64,000 bases of DNA from NCBI RefSeq assembly GCF_022398325.1, contig NZ_JAKEVD010000016.1:1-64000 (forward strand), written 5' to 3'. The position numbers and the translations under genes are program-made. Position 1 is the stretch's first letter. Each line of letters starts with the position of its first letter. Shown here piece after piece: positions 25,399 through 33,958 of the stretch. This DNA is from Shewanella sp. Isolate13 (GTDB lineage Bacteria > Pseudomonadota > Gammaproteobacteria > Enterobacterales > Shewanellaceae). The notes under the pieces are model-generated. The model saw only the letters and a list, made by a program, of their open reading frames with translations, was not told the DNA's origin and did no database searches.

Positions 25399-26505
25399 TT
25401 ATGAGGTAATACCTGCATACTGGGGCTGAGTTATACAGGCAACATTACCTCCCCCCAGTAAAATTTCACGGGCATTTTGAATAGCGATAACCTTATGCTT
25501 GGGAAAAAGCTCTCGTAATATCGCTTGAGCAGGCTCGTCCATAGGATCGTCGTAAGCGGGAACCATGATCACCGAGTTTCCTACGTAGTAATTGATATAA
25601 GAAGCGCAGATTTTAGTGCCTACAACACGGCTATGGGTCCCCTTCGCCACGTCCAGTCCCGAGGCTTCTTCCTCCGTCCATTCCAATGCCTTAGGTTGAG
25701 GCATTTTATGGATCTTAATCTTTCGCCCCCTAGCATCGGTGCTCCGACTTAAGATCTCATACGCTTCTTGATAAATTTCATACTGTGGGTCGCTGCTATC
25801 ATCAGTCCACTGCAGCAATAACTCTCCTGGTGCAATCCAACAAGCAAGGTCATCGATATGACCGTCAGTCTCATCGAACTTGCAGCCACGGGGTAACCAA
25901 ATGATTTTTTCTACTCCCATGTAATCTCTTAGTTCCTGCTCAACTGCCGCCTTACCAAGATGACCATTTCGGTTAACGTTCAACAAGCATTGTTCGGTAG
26001 TAAGTAAAGTGCCTTGGCCATCGCATTGAATCCCCCCCATTTCCGCAATGAGCGATGAGCGATAACGGTCAAGGTTTTCTATTTCTAGGATTTTCTGCGC
26101 AATTTTCTCATCTTTATCCCAAGGAAAATAAAGGCCACCATTTAAACCGCCGTAAGCGTTGAACGCCCAGTCTGTGCCTCTAACGTCACCTTTATCATTG
26201 ACGAGAAAAGCACATGCAGAATCCCTAAACCATGCGTCATTAGTGCTCATCTCCACGACTCGAACCGTTTCAGGCAACATATTGCGTGCATTCTCATACT
26301 GGGACTGAGACACACACACTGTCACCTGCTCACTCGAGGCAATAGCGGTGCAGATCTCAACCCAAACTTTCTGAGCTGGTTTAGCGCCATTGCGCCAAAC
26401 ATCGCTGCGCTCAGGCCAACCTAACCAACAGCCCTTTTTAGGTTCAAATTCGCCAGGCATTCGAAAACCGTCTTCTCGTGGAGTGGAGCTTAATGTTCGT
26501 GACAT
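25399..26505 (-). CDS. aguA: Agmatine deiminase
   Basis: A 368-residue peptidyl-arginine-deiminase-type enzyme that converts agmatine to N-carbamoylputrescine and ammonia. Signatures: RMPGEFEPKKGCWLGWPER at the N-terminus, NDAWFRDSACAFLV (about 89-102), the KFDETDGHIDDLACW motif with catalytic Asp/His, and the C-terminal GGGNVACITQPQ with the nucleophile Cys357. Length is normal. It is followed after 48 nt by the binding-protein gene and then aguB. A LysR gene lies 269 nt upstream on the same strand and is the likely regulator. Cytoplasmic. Confidence 0.96.
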   Translation of the reverse strand: MSRTLSSTPREDGFRMPGEFEPKKGCWLGWPERSDVWRNGAKPAQKVWVEICTAIASSEQVTVCVSQSQYENARNMLPETVRVVEMSTNDAWFRDSACAFLVNDKGDVRGTDWAFNAYGGLNGGLYFPWDKDEKIAQKILEIENLDRYRSSLIAEMGGIQCDGQGTLLTTEQCLLNVNRNGHLGKAAVEQELRDYMGVEKIIWLPRGCKFDETDGHIDDLACWIAPGELLLQWTDDSSDPQYEIYQEAYEILSRSTDARGRKIKIHKMPQPKALEWTEEEASGLDVAKGTHSRVVGTKICASYINYYVGNSVIMVPAYDDPMDEPAQAILRELFPKHKVIAIQNAREILLGGGNVACITQPQYAGITS

Positions 26506-26774
26506 AGACCTAACCTTGTGTTTATTTGATTTGATATATCCAAACCTAACGAGATAAAAATGGAGGGTCTACTGAGAAAAGTTATCTAGATTGGTTAGCT
26601 TTATTCACAAGTAATAGCTGTATTTACTTATTAATCGTAAAACCATAGAGAAAAACTCACCTTATGACGCTAACGGCAAGTAAAGTGATTTAATAGCAAT
26701 TAGTATAAAGATTTGCTCACTGAGCGAGAGATTAGTAGTGATGAGGCAAGCTAAAGCTAGCGCAGATTTACCAA
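26506..26774. other. Promoter region of the agmatine operon
   Basis: 269 nt between the LysR gene and aguA, same strand, AT-rich. It probably contains the aguA promoter and LysR-binding sites. No ORF is seen and no T-N11-A box stands out clearly. Confidence 0.4.
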
Positions 26775-27716
26775 CTAATTCGAAGAGGATTCTGTGCTGA
26801 ACTTATTATTGATTTGAGTCAGTAGCCAGTTGATAAAAGTCATGAGTTTTACATCACCTTTTTTTCGCTTTTCAGCAACTAAATAATAGTTACCTAACGA
26901 GGGAACACTTTGTTCAAAAGGCCTAACCAACTTGCCACTTTCTAGCTCTGTACTCGCAGTAAAATTATCACCGATTGCCACCCCATACCCCGCAATTGCA
27001 GCCTCTAGAGACAATCCCGCATGAGCAAAGTTTAAGTTTTGTGGCGTATTTAAGATATGTGGCGCATGGGCTCCAAGCCAAGTCGCCCAAGTCTTACCAT
27101 CTTGATCGTCGTGTAATAGACGCTGCGCACTTAAATCTAAAGGTAGAGCCCCCTCTTGTTTTGCATCTAAGCCCGAATTTTTATCGAGCTGGAGCAGCTT
27201 GGGGCTACACACAGGAAAAAACTCCATCTCTTTAATCGGTGTAACCCAGTAACGATTCCAGTCGGCATCACCGGCACCGTAGATAATCGAAAGATCTGCC
27301 TGAGGATTGATGTTCGTTTCATCGCTTGTGTGAACTAATAGACTGACATCGATTGAAGGGTAACGGATTGCAAAATCACCGATCTGTTTTATCAGCCACT
27401 TAGAGGAGAGTTCTGGAGGAGCTGAAATAACTAAACGACCACTTAACCCTGGCTCAACTGCTTTTTCACAGGCTTGGCCTATGATATCGAAAGCCTCCTG
27501 TATTGCCGGTAATAAGTTGGCCCCCGACTGAGTCAACTTGGCGTTACGTCCCTGCTTCTCAAACAATTTAATCCCTAAAGCATCTTCTAATGTCTTCACT
27601 TGATGACTAATCGCGCTGTGGGTAACGCAGAGTTCATCGGCAGCACGAGAAAAATGCTCATGCCTAGCTGCAGACTCAAATGCTCTCAAAGGATTTAACG
27701 GCGGAAGACGTCGCAT
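26775..27716 (-). CDS. LysR family transcriptional regulator (GcvA-like)
   Basis: A 313-residue protein. The winged helix-turn-helix occupies residues 1-65 (PPLNPLRAFESAARHEHFSR, then AADELCVTHSAISHQVKTLE), closest in style to the GcvA/AmpR subgroup. The effector domain follows from about 90 to 295 (LVISAPPELSSKWLIKQI). The adjacent aguA operon is in the same direction, so the gene lies upstream of its probable target rather than divergent from it, which is less usual for LysR loci. The inducer may be agmatine or putrescine; this is inference only. Confidence 0.85.
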   Translation of the reverse strand: MRRLPPLNPLRAFESAARHEHFSRAADELCVTHSAISHQVKTLEDALGIKLFEKQGRNAKLTQSGANLLPAIQEAFDIIGQACEKAVEPGLSGRLVISAPPELSSKWLIKQIGDFAIRYPSIDVSLLVHTSDETNINPQADLSIIYGAGDADWNRYWVTPIKEMEFFPVCSPKLLQLDKNSGLDAKQEGALPLDLSAQRLLHDDQDGKTWATWLGAHAPHILNTPQNLNFAHAGLSLEAAIAGYGVAIGDNFTASTELESGKLVRPFEQSVPSLGNYYLVAEKRKKGDVKLMTFINWLLTQINNKFSTESSSN

Positions 27717-27801
27717 AAGCTAATAATCTTGTTGGTGAAATAAGTAACTAAATTAGACTATGTCAGAACAAATAAAATTAACAGCGACAATTGATCATGA
27801 C

Positions 27802-27840
27802 CAAATAAAAATCCCGCATCAGAATACTGAATACGGGATC
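27802..27840 (-). terminator. Terminator of the oad operon
   Basis: On the minus strand ATCCCGTAT / ATGCGGGAT (one G-T pair) with an 11-nt loop, followed by TTTTATTT. It lies just after the oadB stop codon. Confidence 0.85.
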
Positions 27841-27847
27841 ATACCAA

Positions 27848-28978
27848 CTAACCAAGTACAGCCAGTAAAACACCTGCTGCGACCGCACTGCCTAATACCC
27901 CGGCTACGTTTGGTCCCATAGCGTGCATCAACAAGAAGTTTTGGTTATTAGCTTCAAGACCGACCTTATTCACCACTCGCGCCGCCATAGGTACGGCAGA
28001 GACACCTGCAGCTCCAAGCAGTGGATTGATCTTACCGCCTGAAAGCTTGCTCATCAGCTTGGCCATTAACACACCCGCTGCAGTACCAATAGAGAAGGCA
28101 ACAGCACCAAGAACCAAGATCCCTAAGGTTTCCATTTGCAGAAACTGTTCAGCAGAGAGCTTTGAACCTACAGCAAGACCTAAGAAAATAGTCACTATGT
28201 TGATAAGCTCATTCTGGGCAGTGCTCGATAACCTATCGACCACACCCGACTCTTTCATCAAGTTACCTAGGCAGAACATACCCACCAGTGGAGTGGCTGC
28301 AGGCAGGAACAAGATGGTTAAACCTAACACCATCATAGGAAAGATGATCTTTTCCTTCTTGCTCACCTCACGCAGCTGCTCCATCTTAATTTTGCGCTCA
28401 GACTCTGTTGTCAGCAAACGCATAATCGGTGGCTGGATCAGTGGTACCAATGCCATATAAGAATAAGCGGCTACCGCAATGGCTCCGAGCAAGTCTGGCG
28501 CTAACTTAGACGCCAAGAAGATGGCCGTTGGTCCATCTGCACCACCAATGATGGCAATAGCCGCCGCATCGGTCATTGAGAACTCAAAGCCTGGCACCCA
28601 GTTAAGTGCAATCGCGCCGATTAAGGTGGCGAAAATACCAAACTGAGCCGCAGCACCAAGCAACAACATCTTAGGGTTAGCGATGAGCGCGCCAAAGTCT
28701 GTTAGTGCACCGACCCCCATAAAGATGAGCAAGGGAAATACACCTGTTTCAATGCCAACATAGTAAGCAAAATAGAGCAGGCCCCCTTCCTCAGTAAATC
28801 CACCATTAGGGATGTTAGCCAATATAGCCCCAAAGCCAATCGGTAACAGCAGTAATGGCTCAAACTTCTTTGCGATTGCTAAATATAATAACAAGCAACC
28901 TACACCCATCATTAGCACTTGGCCTGAGGTAAAGTTGGCAATGCCAGACTCAGACCAAAACGCGATTAATCCTTCCAT
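27848..28978 (-). CDS. oadB: Oxaloacetate decarboxylase beta subunit, Na+ pump
   Basis: A 376-residue polytopic membrane protein that decarboxylates the carboxybiotin of the alpha subunit and drives Na+ export. About nine to eleven helices. The family motif [15 protein letters not shown] is present, with the conserved Asp at residue 148, as are the second-half motifs [18 protein letters not shown] and [12 protein letters not shown] needed for Na+ coupling. The length is the short form common in gammaproteobacteria. It lies 8 nt after oadA with an AGGGG ribosome-binding site and is the last gene of oadGAB. Confidence 0.96.
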   Translation of the reverse strand: MEGLIAFWSESGIANFTSGQVLMMGVGCLLLYLAIAKKFEPLLLLPIGFGAILANIPNGGFTEEGGLLYFAYYVGIETGVFPLLIFMGVGALTDFGALIANPKMLLLGAAAQFGIFATLIGAIALNWVPGFEFSMTDAAAIAIIGGADGPTAIFLASKLAPDLLGAIAVAAYSYMALVPLIQPPIMRLLTTESERKIKMEQLREVSKKEKIIFPMMVLGLTILFLPAATPLVGMFCLGNLMKESGVVDRLSSTAQNELINIVTIFLGLAVGSKLSAEQFLQMETLGILVLGAVAFSIGTAAGVLMAKLMSKLSGGKINPLLGAAGVSAVPMAARVVNKVGLEANNQNFLLMHAMGPNVAGVLGSAVAAGVLLAVLG

Positions 28979-28986
28979 GATGACCC

Positions 28987-30798
28987 CTAAGCTAATGCCA
29001 ACAATTGGCTACCCGCTGCTACAGCGTCACCTTCTTTAACCCAAACCTTAGAGATTACTCCATCGGCCTCAGCACGAACTTCGGTTTCCATCTTCATCGC
29101 TTCGAGGATTATCACCACATCCCCCTCTTTAACACTATCGCCAGGCGATACATGTACTTTAAAGATATTGCCTGACAGAGGCGCATTCTGCTCATGCTTA
29201 ACCGCAGACAGATCCACCACAGGTGCCGCTTGTACAGGAGCAGTAAACGGCACCACATTTTCAGTAGGTGTGATCTGGCTGATATCGCCACCTTCGGCAA
29301 CCTCAACCACAAAGCTCTGTCCTTGAACGGTAACCGTATAAGTTTCTGGCCCCTGCTTATTGGCTGCTGCAATCTCCGCTTGTTTAGCCTGCTCTAGTGC
29401 TTTAGCAGCCACTTCCGGCTTTGGTTCAAACGCATCGGGGTTATTGCGATTACTAAGGAATTTAAGGCCAATCTGTGGAAATAGCGCATAGGTCAGAACG
29501 TCATCATCGAGCTCTTCAGCCAGCGTAATGCCCTCAGCGGCGGCTTTCTCTTTTAGCTCTAAGCGTAATTTCTCTAACTCAGATTCGAGCAGATCTGCTG
29601 GACGGCAGGTAATCGCTTCGCGACCAGCGAGAACTCGCTGCTGCAGTTCAGTATTTACAGGGGCTGGAGTCGCACCATATTCGCCTTTGAGTACCCCTTC
29701 GGTTTCTTTGGTAAGCGACTTATAACGCTCGCCTGTCAGTACGTTAATCACTGATTGGGTGCCGACAATTTGTGACGTTGGTGTCACTAATGGTAAGAAA
29801 CCTAAGTCTTCACGTACACGAGGGATCTCCTCAAGCACTAGGTCTAACTTATCTGCAGCGCCCTGCTCTTTAAGCTGGCTCTCCATGTTAGTAAGCATGC
29901 CACCTGGCACTTGAGCACGAAGAATGCGTGAATCGATGCCTTTTAGCTCGCCTTCGAAAGCTGCATACTTCTTACGAACGGTTCTAAAATAGGCCGCGAT
30001 CTCTTCTAGCAACGCCATATCATAGCCCGTTGCTCTTTCGGTGCCCTCTACCATAGCAACCAAGGTTTCTGTTGCGCTGTGACCATATGTCTGACTCATT
30101 GAAGAGATTGCCGTATCGAGCACATCGATGCCTGCTTCAATAGCTTTTTGATAGGTTGCCGTGCTCAGACCTGTGGTCGCATGACAATGTAGAGACAAAA
30201 CTAGGTCAGTTTGTGATTTGATCTGGCTGATCAGTTCGAATGCTTCAAACGGCTTTAAAAGCCCAGCCATATCTTTAATGCATAATGAGTGACAGCCCAT
30301 ATCTTCGATACGCTTAGCCATGTCGACCCAAGTATCTAAATTATGTACAGGGCTAGTAGTATAAGACAATGTGCCTTGCGCATGTCCGCCAACATCAATG
30401 ACAGATTTAACTGCGGTTTCGAGGTTACGAACATCGTTCATGGCATCAAATACCCTGAATACATCGACGCCATTAGTATGTGCCCGCTCAACAAAACGGT
30501 GAACTAAATCATCAGCGTAATGGCGATAACCTAATAGGTTTTGGCCACGTAGCAACATCTGTTGGGGTGTATTTGGCATCACCTTCTTCAATTCACGAAT
30601 GCGCTCCCAAGGATCTTCACCCAAATAACGAATACAGGAATCAAATGTCGCGCCGCCCCACGATTCAATAGACCATAGGCCGACTTTATCCAGTAGTGGC
30701 GCTATAGGTAACATATCTTCGGTACGCAAACGAGTAGCGAGAATAGATTGGTGTGCGTCCCTTAAGGCGACATCAGTTAAAGCCAATGGCTTGCTCAT
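28987..30798 (-). CDS. oadA: Oxaloacetate decarboxylase alpha subunit
   Basis: A 603-residue biotin enzyme. The N-terminal carboxyltransferase TIM barrel (about 1-300) begins with the [13 protein letters not shown] motif and includes [12 protein letters not shown], the metal-binding region. A conserved carboxylase domain (PYC_OADA) follows to about 460. A linker rich in Ala/Pro/Val leads to the biotinyl domain, with biotin Lys569 in [11 protein letters not shown]. It transfers CO2 from oxaloacetate to biotin; pyruvate is the product. It binds OadG and OadB at the membrane. Its gene lies between oadG and oadB with short gaps, a standard operon. Confidence 0.97.
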   Translation of the reverse strand: MSKPLALTDVALRDAHQSILATRLRTEDMLPIAPLLDKVGLWSIESWGGATFDSCIRYLGEDPWERIRELKKVMPNTPQQMLLRGQNLLGYRHYADDLVHRFVERAHTNGVDVFRVFDAMNDVRNLETAVKSVIDVGGHAQGTLSYTTSPVHNLDTWVDMAKRIEDMGCHSLCIKDMAGLLKPFEAFELISQIKSQTDLVLSLHCHATTGLSTATYQKAIEAGIDVLDTAISSMSQTYGHSATETLVAMVEGTERATGYDMALLEEIAAYFRTVRKKYAAFEGELKGIDSRILRAQVPGGMLTNMESQLKEQGAADKLDLVLEEIPRVREDLGFLPLVTPTSQIVGTQSVINVLTGERYKSLTKETEGVLKGEYGATPAPVNTELQQRVLAGREAITCRPADLLESELEKLRLELKEKAAAEGITLAEELDDDVLTYALFPQIGLKFLSNRNNPDAFEPKPEVAAKALEQAKQAEIAAANKQGPETYTVTVQGQSFVVEVAEGGDISQITPTENVVPFTAPVQAAPVVDLSAVKHEQNAPLSGNIFKVHVSPGDSVKEGDVVIILEAMKMETEVRAEADGVISKVWVKEGDAVAAGSQLLALA

Positions 30799-30818
30799 AC
30801 AAAAACTCCCTACTTTTA

Positions 30819-31064
30819 TTATGCTTTTTTACGGTGCTGATGAATTGCAGCAGTAATTACCGCGGCCATTAACGGGCTCACGGCGGATTGACTCGATTGC
30901 GGTTGACTATCAGTAACAGGGCTATCGCACTTAGGCGTAGGCCCAAACTGTCGAGCAACCAATTTCATCACAACAATAAGAATACTGAGAAAAACAAATA
31001 CTAGTGACATGCCTAGTATCATGATCCCCAATGCGTCATATAACTGCTCAGATATTGAAGCCAT
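30819..31064 (-). CDS. oadG: Oxaloacetate decarboxylase gamma subunit
   Basis: An 81-residue protein with one membrane helix (about 12-34, [22 protein letters not shown]) and a polar C-terminal tail with HQHRKKA at the end. OadG proteins assemble the pump and bind zinc through the C-terminal tail; the His residues fit that. First gene of the operon, 20 nt before oadA. Length and gene order are typical for this poorly conserved family. Confidence 0.92.
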   Translation of the reverse strand: MASISEQLYDALGIMILGMSLVFVFLSILIVVMKLVARQFGPTPKCDSPVTDSQPQSSQSAVSPLMAAVITAAIHQHRKKA

Positions 31065-31744
31065 CTCTTCCTCTCATTGGTATGAAGTTGTGAATATAAT
31101 TGAAACTTTAGAAATAAATATTCACTACTTATTCACACACTATGCAATTTATTCCATTCATTTCAGGTACAGGTTTACTGTCAAAGGGCTAGTACCGACT
31201 TTAACAATAACTAATTTATAACAAAGTAGCGAACCAGTTGTAAATTGGTCATACCATAAAAACAATTATTAACTGGCAACGACTATTAAAAATACATTAA
31301 AACAAGGCTAAAACTGAACATACGATAATGAACAGAGTTAAACAGCGACTATTTCAAATTTAACAGCCTATTTACGGAAAAATGAATTCAGAAAAAAGAA
31401 CAGATATTGCCAAAACAAACCGAAATGAAATTTTATGCAATCCTCAACATGGGTTTCTGGCATGGTTTTTAGGCAACGTCTGTGAACATAGAACTGTAGT
31501 TATGAATAAGAAGACCGTCACATGCCAGCGCAAGAGAAAGACACTGAAGGTACTGTTGAACATGATAAGAGACGAAAAGAGATAGATGTTATACAAGCCG
31601 TTTAAAACGCAGTATTAGAGCGAGTATAAACCAAGAGCAGCAGCGTCAGATCGACTTATAACCTATTCATCTGGGTTGTCATATGAGAAGTGTTGGGGGC
31701 GAGAGAAGTCGTAACTCCTACACAGCTTGAGTAAATCACAGGTA
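31065..31744. other. Long intergenic region beside the tRNA array
   Basis: About 680 nt, AT-rich, between oadG and the tRNA cluster terminator. It must hold the oad promoter. A frame of 67 codons at 31382-31585 is Lys/Arg-rich at its end but lacks a convincing ribosome-binding site or family. No integrase fragment, attachment site or RNA gene could be recognised. Confidence 0.5.
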
Positions 31745-31775
31745 CAAAAAAACCGCACTAGGTGCGGTTTTTTTG
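31745..31775 (-). terminator. Terminator at the end of the tRNA array
   Basis: AACCGCAC / GTGCGGTT with a 3-nt loop, flanked by A and T runs. It lies 7 nt after the last tRNA-Ser on the minus strand and is closely similar to the terminator at 32104-32132. Confidence 0.88.
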
Positions 31776-31781
31776 TATGAA

Positions 31782-31873
31782 TGGCGGAGAAGGAGGGATT
31801 CGAACCCTCGATGGGAGTTAAAGCCCATACTCCCTTAGCAGGGGAGCGCCTTCGGCCACTCGGCCACCTCTCC
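31782..31873 (-). tRNA. tRNA-Ser (GCT)
   Basis: 92 nt including encoded CCA. Acceptor GGAGAGG pairs with the 3' strand CTTCTCC; anticodon stem CTCCC / GGGAG encloses CTGCTAA (anticodon GCT). A long variable arm (TATGGGCTTTAACTCCCAT) is present as expected for class II tRNA. Last gene of the array, directly before a terminator. Identical in sequence to the other two Ser copies as far as I can see. Confidence 0.97.
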
Positions 31874-31882
31874 GGCAAAACA

Positions 31883-31959
31883 TGGTGCGCGTGGGAGGAT
31901 TCGAACCTCCGACCGCCTGGTTCGTAGCCAGGTACTCTATCCAGCTGAGCTACACGCGC
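31883..31959 (-). tRNA. tRNA-Arg (ACG), GCGCGTG variant
   Basis: 77 nt with encoded CCA. Acceptor GCGCGTG / CACGCGC; anticodon stem CCTGG / CCAGG around CTACGAA (anticodon ACG, read as ICG after deamination by TadA). This acceptor variant occurs twice in the array, each time directly before a tRNA-Ser. Confidence 0.97.
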
Positions 31960-31994
31960 AAACTCGGTACAATCTAAATCTAACAGGTTTTATA

Positions 31995-32071
31995 TGGTGC
32001 GGATGGGAGGATTCGAACCTCCGACCGCCTGGTTCGTAGCCAGGTACTCTATCCAGCTGAGCTACATCCGC
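31995..32071 (-). tRNA. tRNA-Arg (ACG), GCGGATG variant
   Basis: 77 nt with CCA. Acceptor GCGGATG / CATCCGC, anticodon ACG. The body is identical to the other Arg genes apart from the acceptor stem. It lies downstream of an internal terminator, so it needs read-through or its own promoter. Confidence 0.97.
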
Positions 32072-32103
32072 TCATATAAAACTTTCACAATCATTCTGAG
32101 GAC

Positions 32104-32132
32104 AAAAAACCGCAACATAGTTGCGGTTTTTT
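32104..32132 (-). terminator. Internal terminator within the tRNA array
   Basis: AAAAAACCGCAAC / GTTGCGGTTTTTT with loop ATA, 10 nt after the middle tRNA-Ser. Its presence in the middle of the array and its likeness to the end terminator suggest that the downstream Arg-Arg-Ser-terminator unit is a tandem copy. Confidence 0.88.
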
Positions 32133-32142
32133 GTTCGAATGA

Positions 32143-32234
32143 TGGCGGAGAAGGAGGGATTCGAACCCTCGATGGGAGTTAAAGCCCATACTCCCTTAGC
32201 AGGGGAGCGCCTTCGGCCACTCGGCCACCTCTCC
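32143..32234 (-). tRNA. tRNA-Ser (GCT)
   Basis: 92 nt with CCA, anticodon GCT, long variable arm. Middle Ser copy; followed by the internal terminator. Confidence 0.97.
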
Positions 32235-32243
32235 GTCAAAACA

Positions 32244-32320
32244 TGGTGCGCGTGGGAGGATTCGAACCTCCGACCGCCTGGTTCGTAGCCAGGTACTCTA
32301 TCCAGCTGAGCTACACGCGC
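32244..32320 (-). tRNA. tRNA-Arg (ACG), GCGCGTG variant
   Basis: 77 nt with CCA; acceptor GCGCGTG / CACGCGC, anticodon ACG. Second copy of this acceptor variant, 9 nt before the middle tRNA-Ser, the same spacing as in the downstream unit. Confidence 0.97.
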
Positions 32321-32341
32321 AAAATTCGGTACTATTTCATA

Positions 32342-32418
32342 TGGTGCGGATGGGAGGATTCGAACCTCCGACCGCCTGGTTCGTAGCCAGGTACTCTATC
32401 CAGCTGAGCTACATCCGC
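32342..32418 (-). tRNA. tRNA-Arg (ACG), GCGGATG variant
   Basis: 77 nt with CCA; acceptor GCGGATG / CATCCGC, anticodon ACG. Confidence 0.97.
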
Positions 32419-32450
32419 TCATATAAAATATCTGCGGTAAACTGATTCTA

Positions 32451-32527
32451 TGGTGCGGATGGGAGGATTCGAACCTCCGACCGCCTGGTTCGTAGCCAGG
32501 TACTCTATCCAGCTGAGCTACATCCGC
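32451..32527 (-). tRNA. tRNA-Arg (ACG), GCGGATG variant
   Basis: 77 nt with CCA; acceptor GCGGATG / CATCCGC, anticodon ACG. Spacers between the Arg copies are 20-35 nt and partly similar. Confidence 0.97.
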
Positions 32528-32561
32528 GCATATAGAATGTTTACTGCTATAAATGATTTAA

Positions 32562-32638
32562 TGGTGCGGATGGGAGGATTCGAACCTCCGACCGCCTGGT
32601 TCGTAGCCAGGTACTCTATCCAGCTGAGCTACATCCGC
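32562..32638 (-). tRNA. tRNA-Arg (ACG), GCGGATG variant
   Basis: 77 nt with CCA; acceptor GCGGATG / CATCCGC, anticodon ACG. Confidence 0.97.
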
Positions 32639-32668
32639 TCATCAAAACATTTATCACATCAATAGAAA

Positions 32669-32745
32669 TGGTGCGGATGGGAGGATTCGAACCTCCGACC
32701 GCCTGGTTCGTAGCCAGGTACTCTATCCAGCTGAGCTACATCCGC
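32669..32745 (-). tRNA. tRNA-Arg (ACG), GCGGATG variant
   Basis: 77 nt with CCA; acceptor GCGGATG / CATCCGC, anticodon ACG. First Arg gene after the promoter-proximal Ser gene. Confidence 0.97.
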
Positions 32746-32766
32746 ATCGTTGTCTATTGTAAGAAA

Positions 32767-32858
32767 TGGCGGAGAAGGAGGGATTCGAACCCTCGATGGG
32801 AGTTAAAGCCCATACTCCCTTAGCAGGGGAGCGCCTTCGGCCACTCGGCCACCTCTCC
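32767..32858 (-). tRNA. serV: tRNA-Ser (GCT), promoter-proximal
   Basis: 92 nt with CCA, anticodon GCT. First gene of the array, as serV is in the E. coli csrA-serV-argVYZQ cluster, which this locus matches in order and strand. A good promoter lies about 15-40 nt upstream (32873-32900). Confidence 0.95.
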
Positions 32859-32872
32859 GTTTCTTGGCGCAC

Positions 32873-32900
32873 ATATTACTGTCTGCCGAAAATAAGTCAA
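32873..32900 (-). promoter_or_regulatory. Promoter of the tRNA array
   Basis: On the minus strand TTGACT (32895-32900), a 16-nt spacer and TAATAT (32873-32878), followed by a GTGCGCC discriminator. A GC-rich discriminator is characteristic of stable RNA promoters under stringent (ppGpp) control; that control is inferred. Confidence 0.7.
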
Positions 32901-33028
32901 ACCCTTTTTAAGAAACCATTTCCGTTTGAGCTGTTTTTAAGCATCTTGTCTGCATAACAGTCTAACCTGCCGCTTAAAGCCGTTTATTTCAGCATATTAT
33001 TTAGGATTAAATAACTCCAGATAATAGT

Positions 33029-33048
33029 AAAGCCAGTTATTTACTGGT
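33029..33048 (-). repeat. Hairpin resembling the csrA terminator
   Basis: Contains GCCAGT / ACTGG like the csrA terminator (33241-33267) and sits in the same order relative to the csrA-like remnant. It probably belongs to the duplicated segment. Confidence 0.5.
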
Positions 33049-33070
33049 TTTTTATTGGTGCTCAATGAGG

Positions 33071-33182
33071 CTTAAGTGACCCATTCTGCTCAAAAGTTAC
33101 CGCCATCTAGAAGCGTACCTGACTTTTTAGGCTGAATAGGCAGGCAAATCTCATCATCATAGTAGAGAAACTTCTGCTTTGG
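33071..33182 (-). pseudogene. Decayed copy of the csrA 3' end
   Basis: This stretch aligns with the end of csrA (33277-33390). On the minus strand, codons from 33182 to the stop at 33090 read PKQKFLYYDDEICLPIQP, then KKSGTLLDGGNF. The true CsrA end reads [18 protein letters not shown], then [11 protein letters not shown]. The sequence after the stop also matches (CTTAAGTGA-CCATTC). No upstream portion of csrA, start codon or ribosome-binding site is found, so it is a truncated remnant. Nucleotide likeness is seen directly; that it arose by duplication is inference. Confidence 0.75.
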
Positions 33183-33240
33183 GAATGAATGCTGAAACAC
33201 AACTCAAAAATCTATTCACACCGGCGCCTAAAACCCAAAA

Positions 33241-33267
33241 ATAAAAAAGCCAGTTAAAAACTGGCTT
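33241..33267 (-). terminator. Terminator of csrA
   Basis: AAGCCAGTT / AACTGGCTT with a 3-nt loop, followed on the minus strand by TTTTTTATTTTT. It lies 28 nt after the csrA stop codon. Confidence 0.88.
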
Positions 33268-33294
33268 CTAAAATTCTTAAGTGATCCATTCAGA

Positions 33295-33492
33295 TCAAAA
33301 GTTACCGCCTTCTGACGGCGTACCTGACTTTTCAGACTGAATGCGCTGGTAAATCTCTTCACGATGTACAGAGACTTCTTTAGGTGCATTTACACCAATT
33401 CTTACTTGGTTACCTTTAACGCCTAATACAGTGACAGTTACTTCGTCACCAATCATCAGTGTTTCACCAACACGACGAGTCAATATTAGCAT
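33295..33492 (-). CDS. csrA: Carbon storage regulator, RNA-binding protein
   Basis: A 65-residue protein, start to stop typical of Csr[21 protein letters not shown], with Leu4/Arg6/Arg7 and the second RNA-binding patch [20 protein letters not shown] containing Val40 and Arg44. CsrA is a homodimer that binds GGA motifs in mRNA leaders and is titrated by CsrB-type RNAs, which the BarA/UvrY system induces; barA is in this same window. The gene lies between alaS and the Ser/Arg tRNA array, as in E. coli. It has its own terminator. Confidence 0.98.
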
Positions 33493-33958
33493 TACTTGCT
33501 CCTTTAGTTCCTAGTTCTGCTTTATACGGCATAATTCCGTTATATTTGTATTATAAGGTTAGCTTAGTACAAATTAACAGTATTCTATTAGAAAAGCGTC
33601 AAATAATTACACCTTTTTTCGTATTAAATCACAGTTATTTGCCTGAAACCTTTTTAACCATATTAAGAATGATCTTTACTTGATAACTGCAGTATCAAGC
33701 ATTGACATTAAACTAACATGAAAGCGTATATTCCCCAAACCTGACGCCACATTGTCGATACTTTAATCAAACAAATAGCCATTTTCTTGGTGTTGCTTTA
33801 TCCCTTTGATGATATTTTCGGCTAGCTAATGAAGTTCTATGGTGAAGTAAAACTACAACTAAAGATACAGCGCCCTCTTCTCTTAAAACTAACCATTTTG
33901 TTTATTTCATAAAAAAACGCCCATCAAGGGCGTTTTTTTATCTGTTTATCACTAATGC
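33493..33958. other. Intergenic region between alaS and csrA
   Basis: 466 nt, AT-rich. It contains the alaS terminator and must contain the csrA promoters. No gene seen. Confidence 0.5.
33911..33939 (-). terminator. Terminator of alaS
   Basis: AAAAAAACGCCC / GGGCGTTTTTTT with a short loop (ATCAA), 20 nt after the alaS stop codon. Confidence 0.9.

Noticed and set aside
31382-31585. 67-codon plus-strand frame next to the tRNA array, with a Lys/Arg-rich end loosely recalling ribosome-rescue factor ArfA.
   Set aside because: No convincing ribosome-binding site, the likeness is limited to a few basic residues, and nearby alternative frames look equally plausible. Not enough to call a gene or pseudogene.
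31745-32858. tRNA array as a possible integration site of a mobile island.
   Set aside because: No integrase gene or fragment, and no terminal direct repeats of a tRNA 3' end were found other than the tRNA genes themselves.
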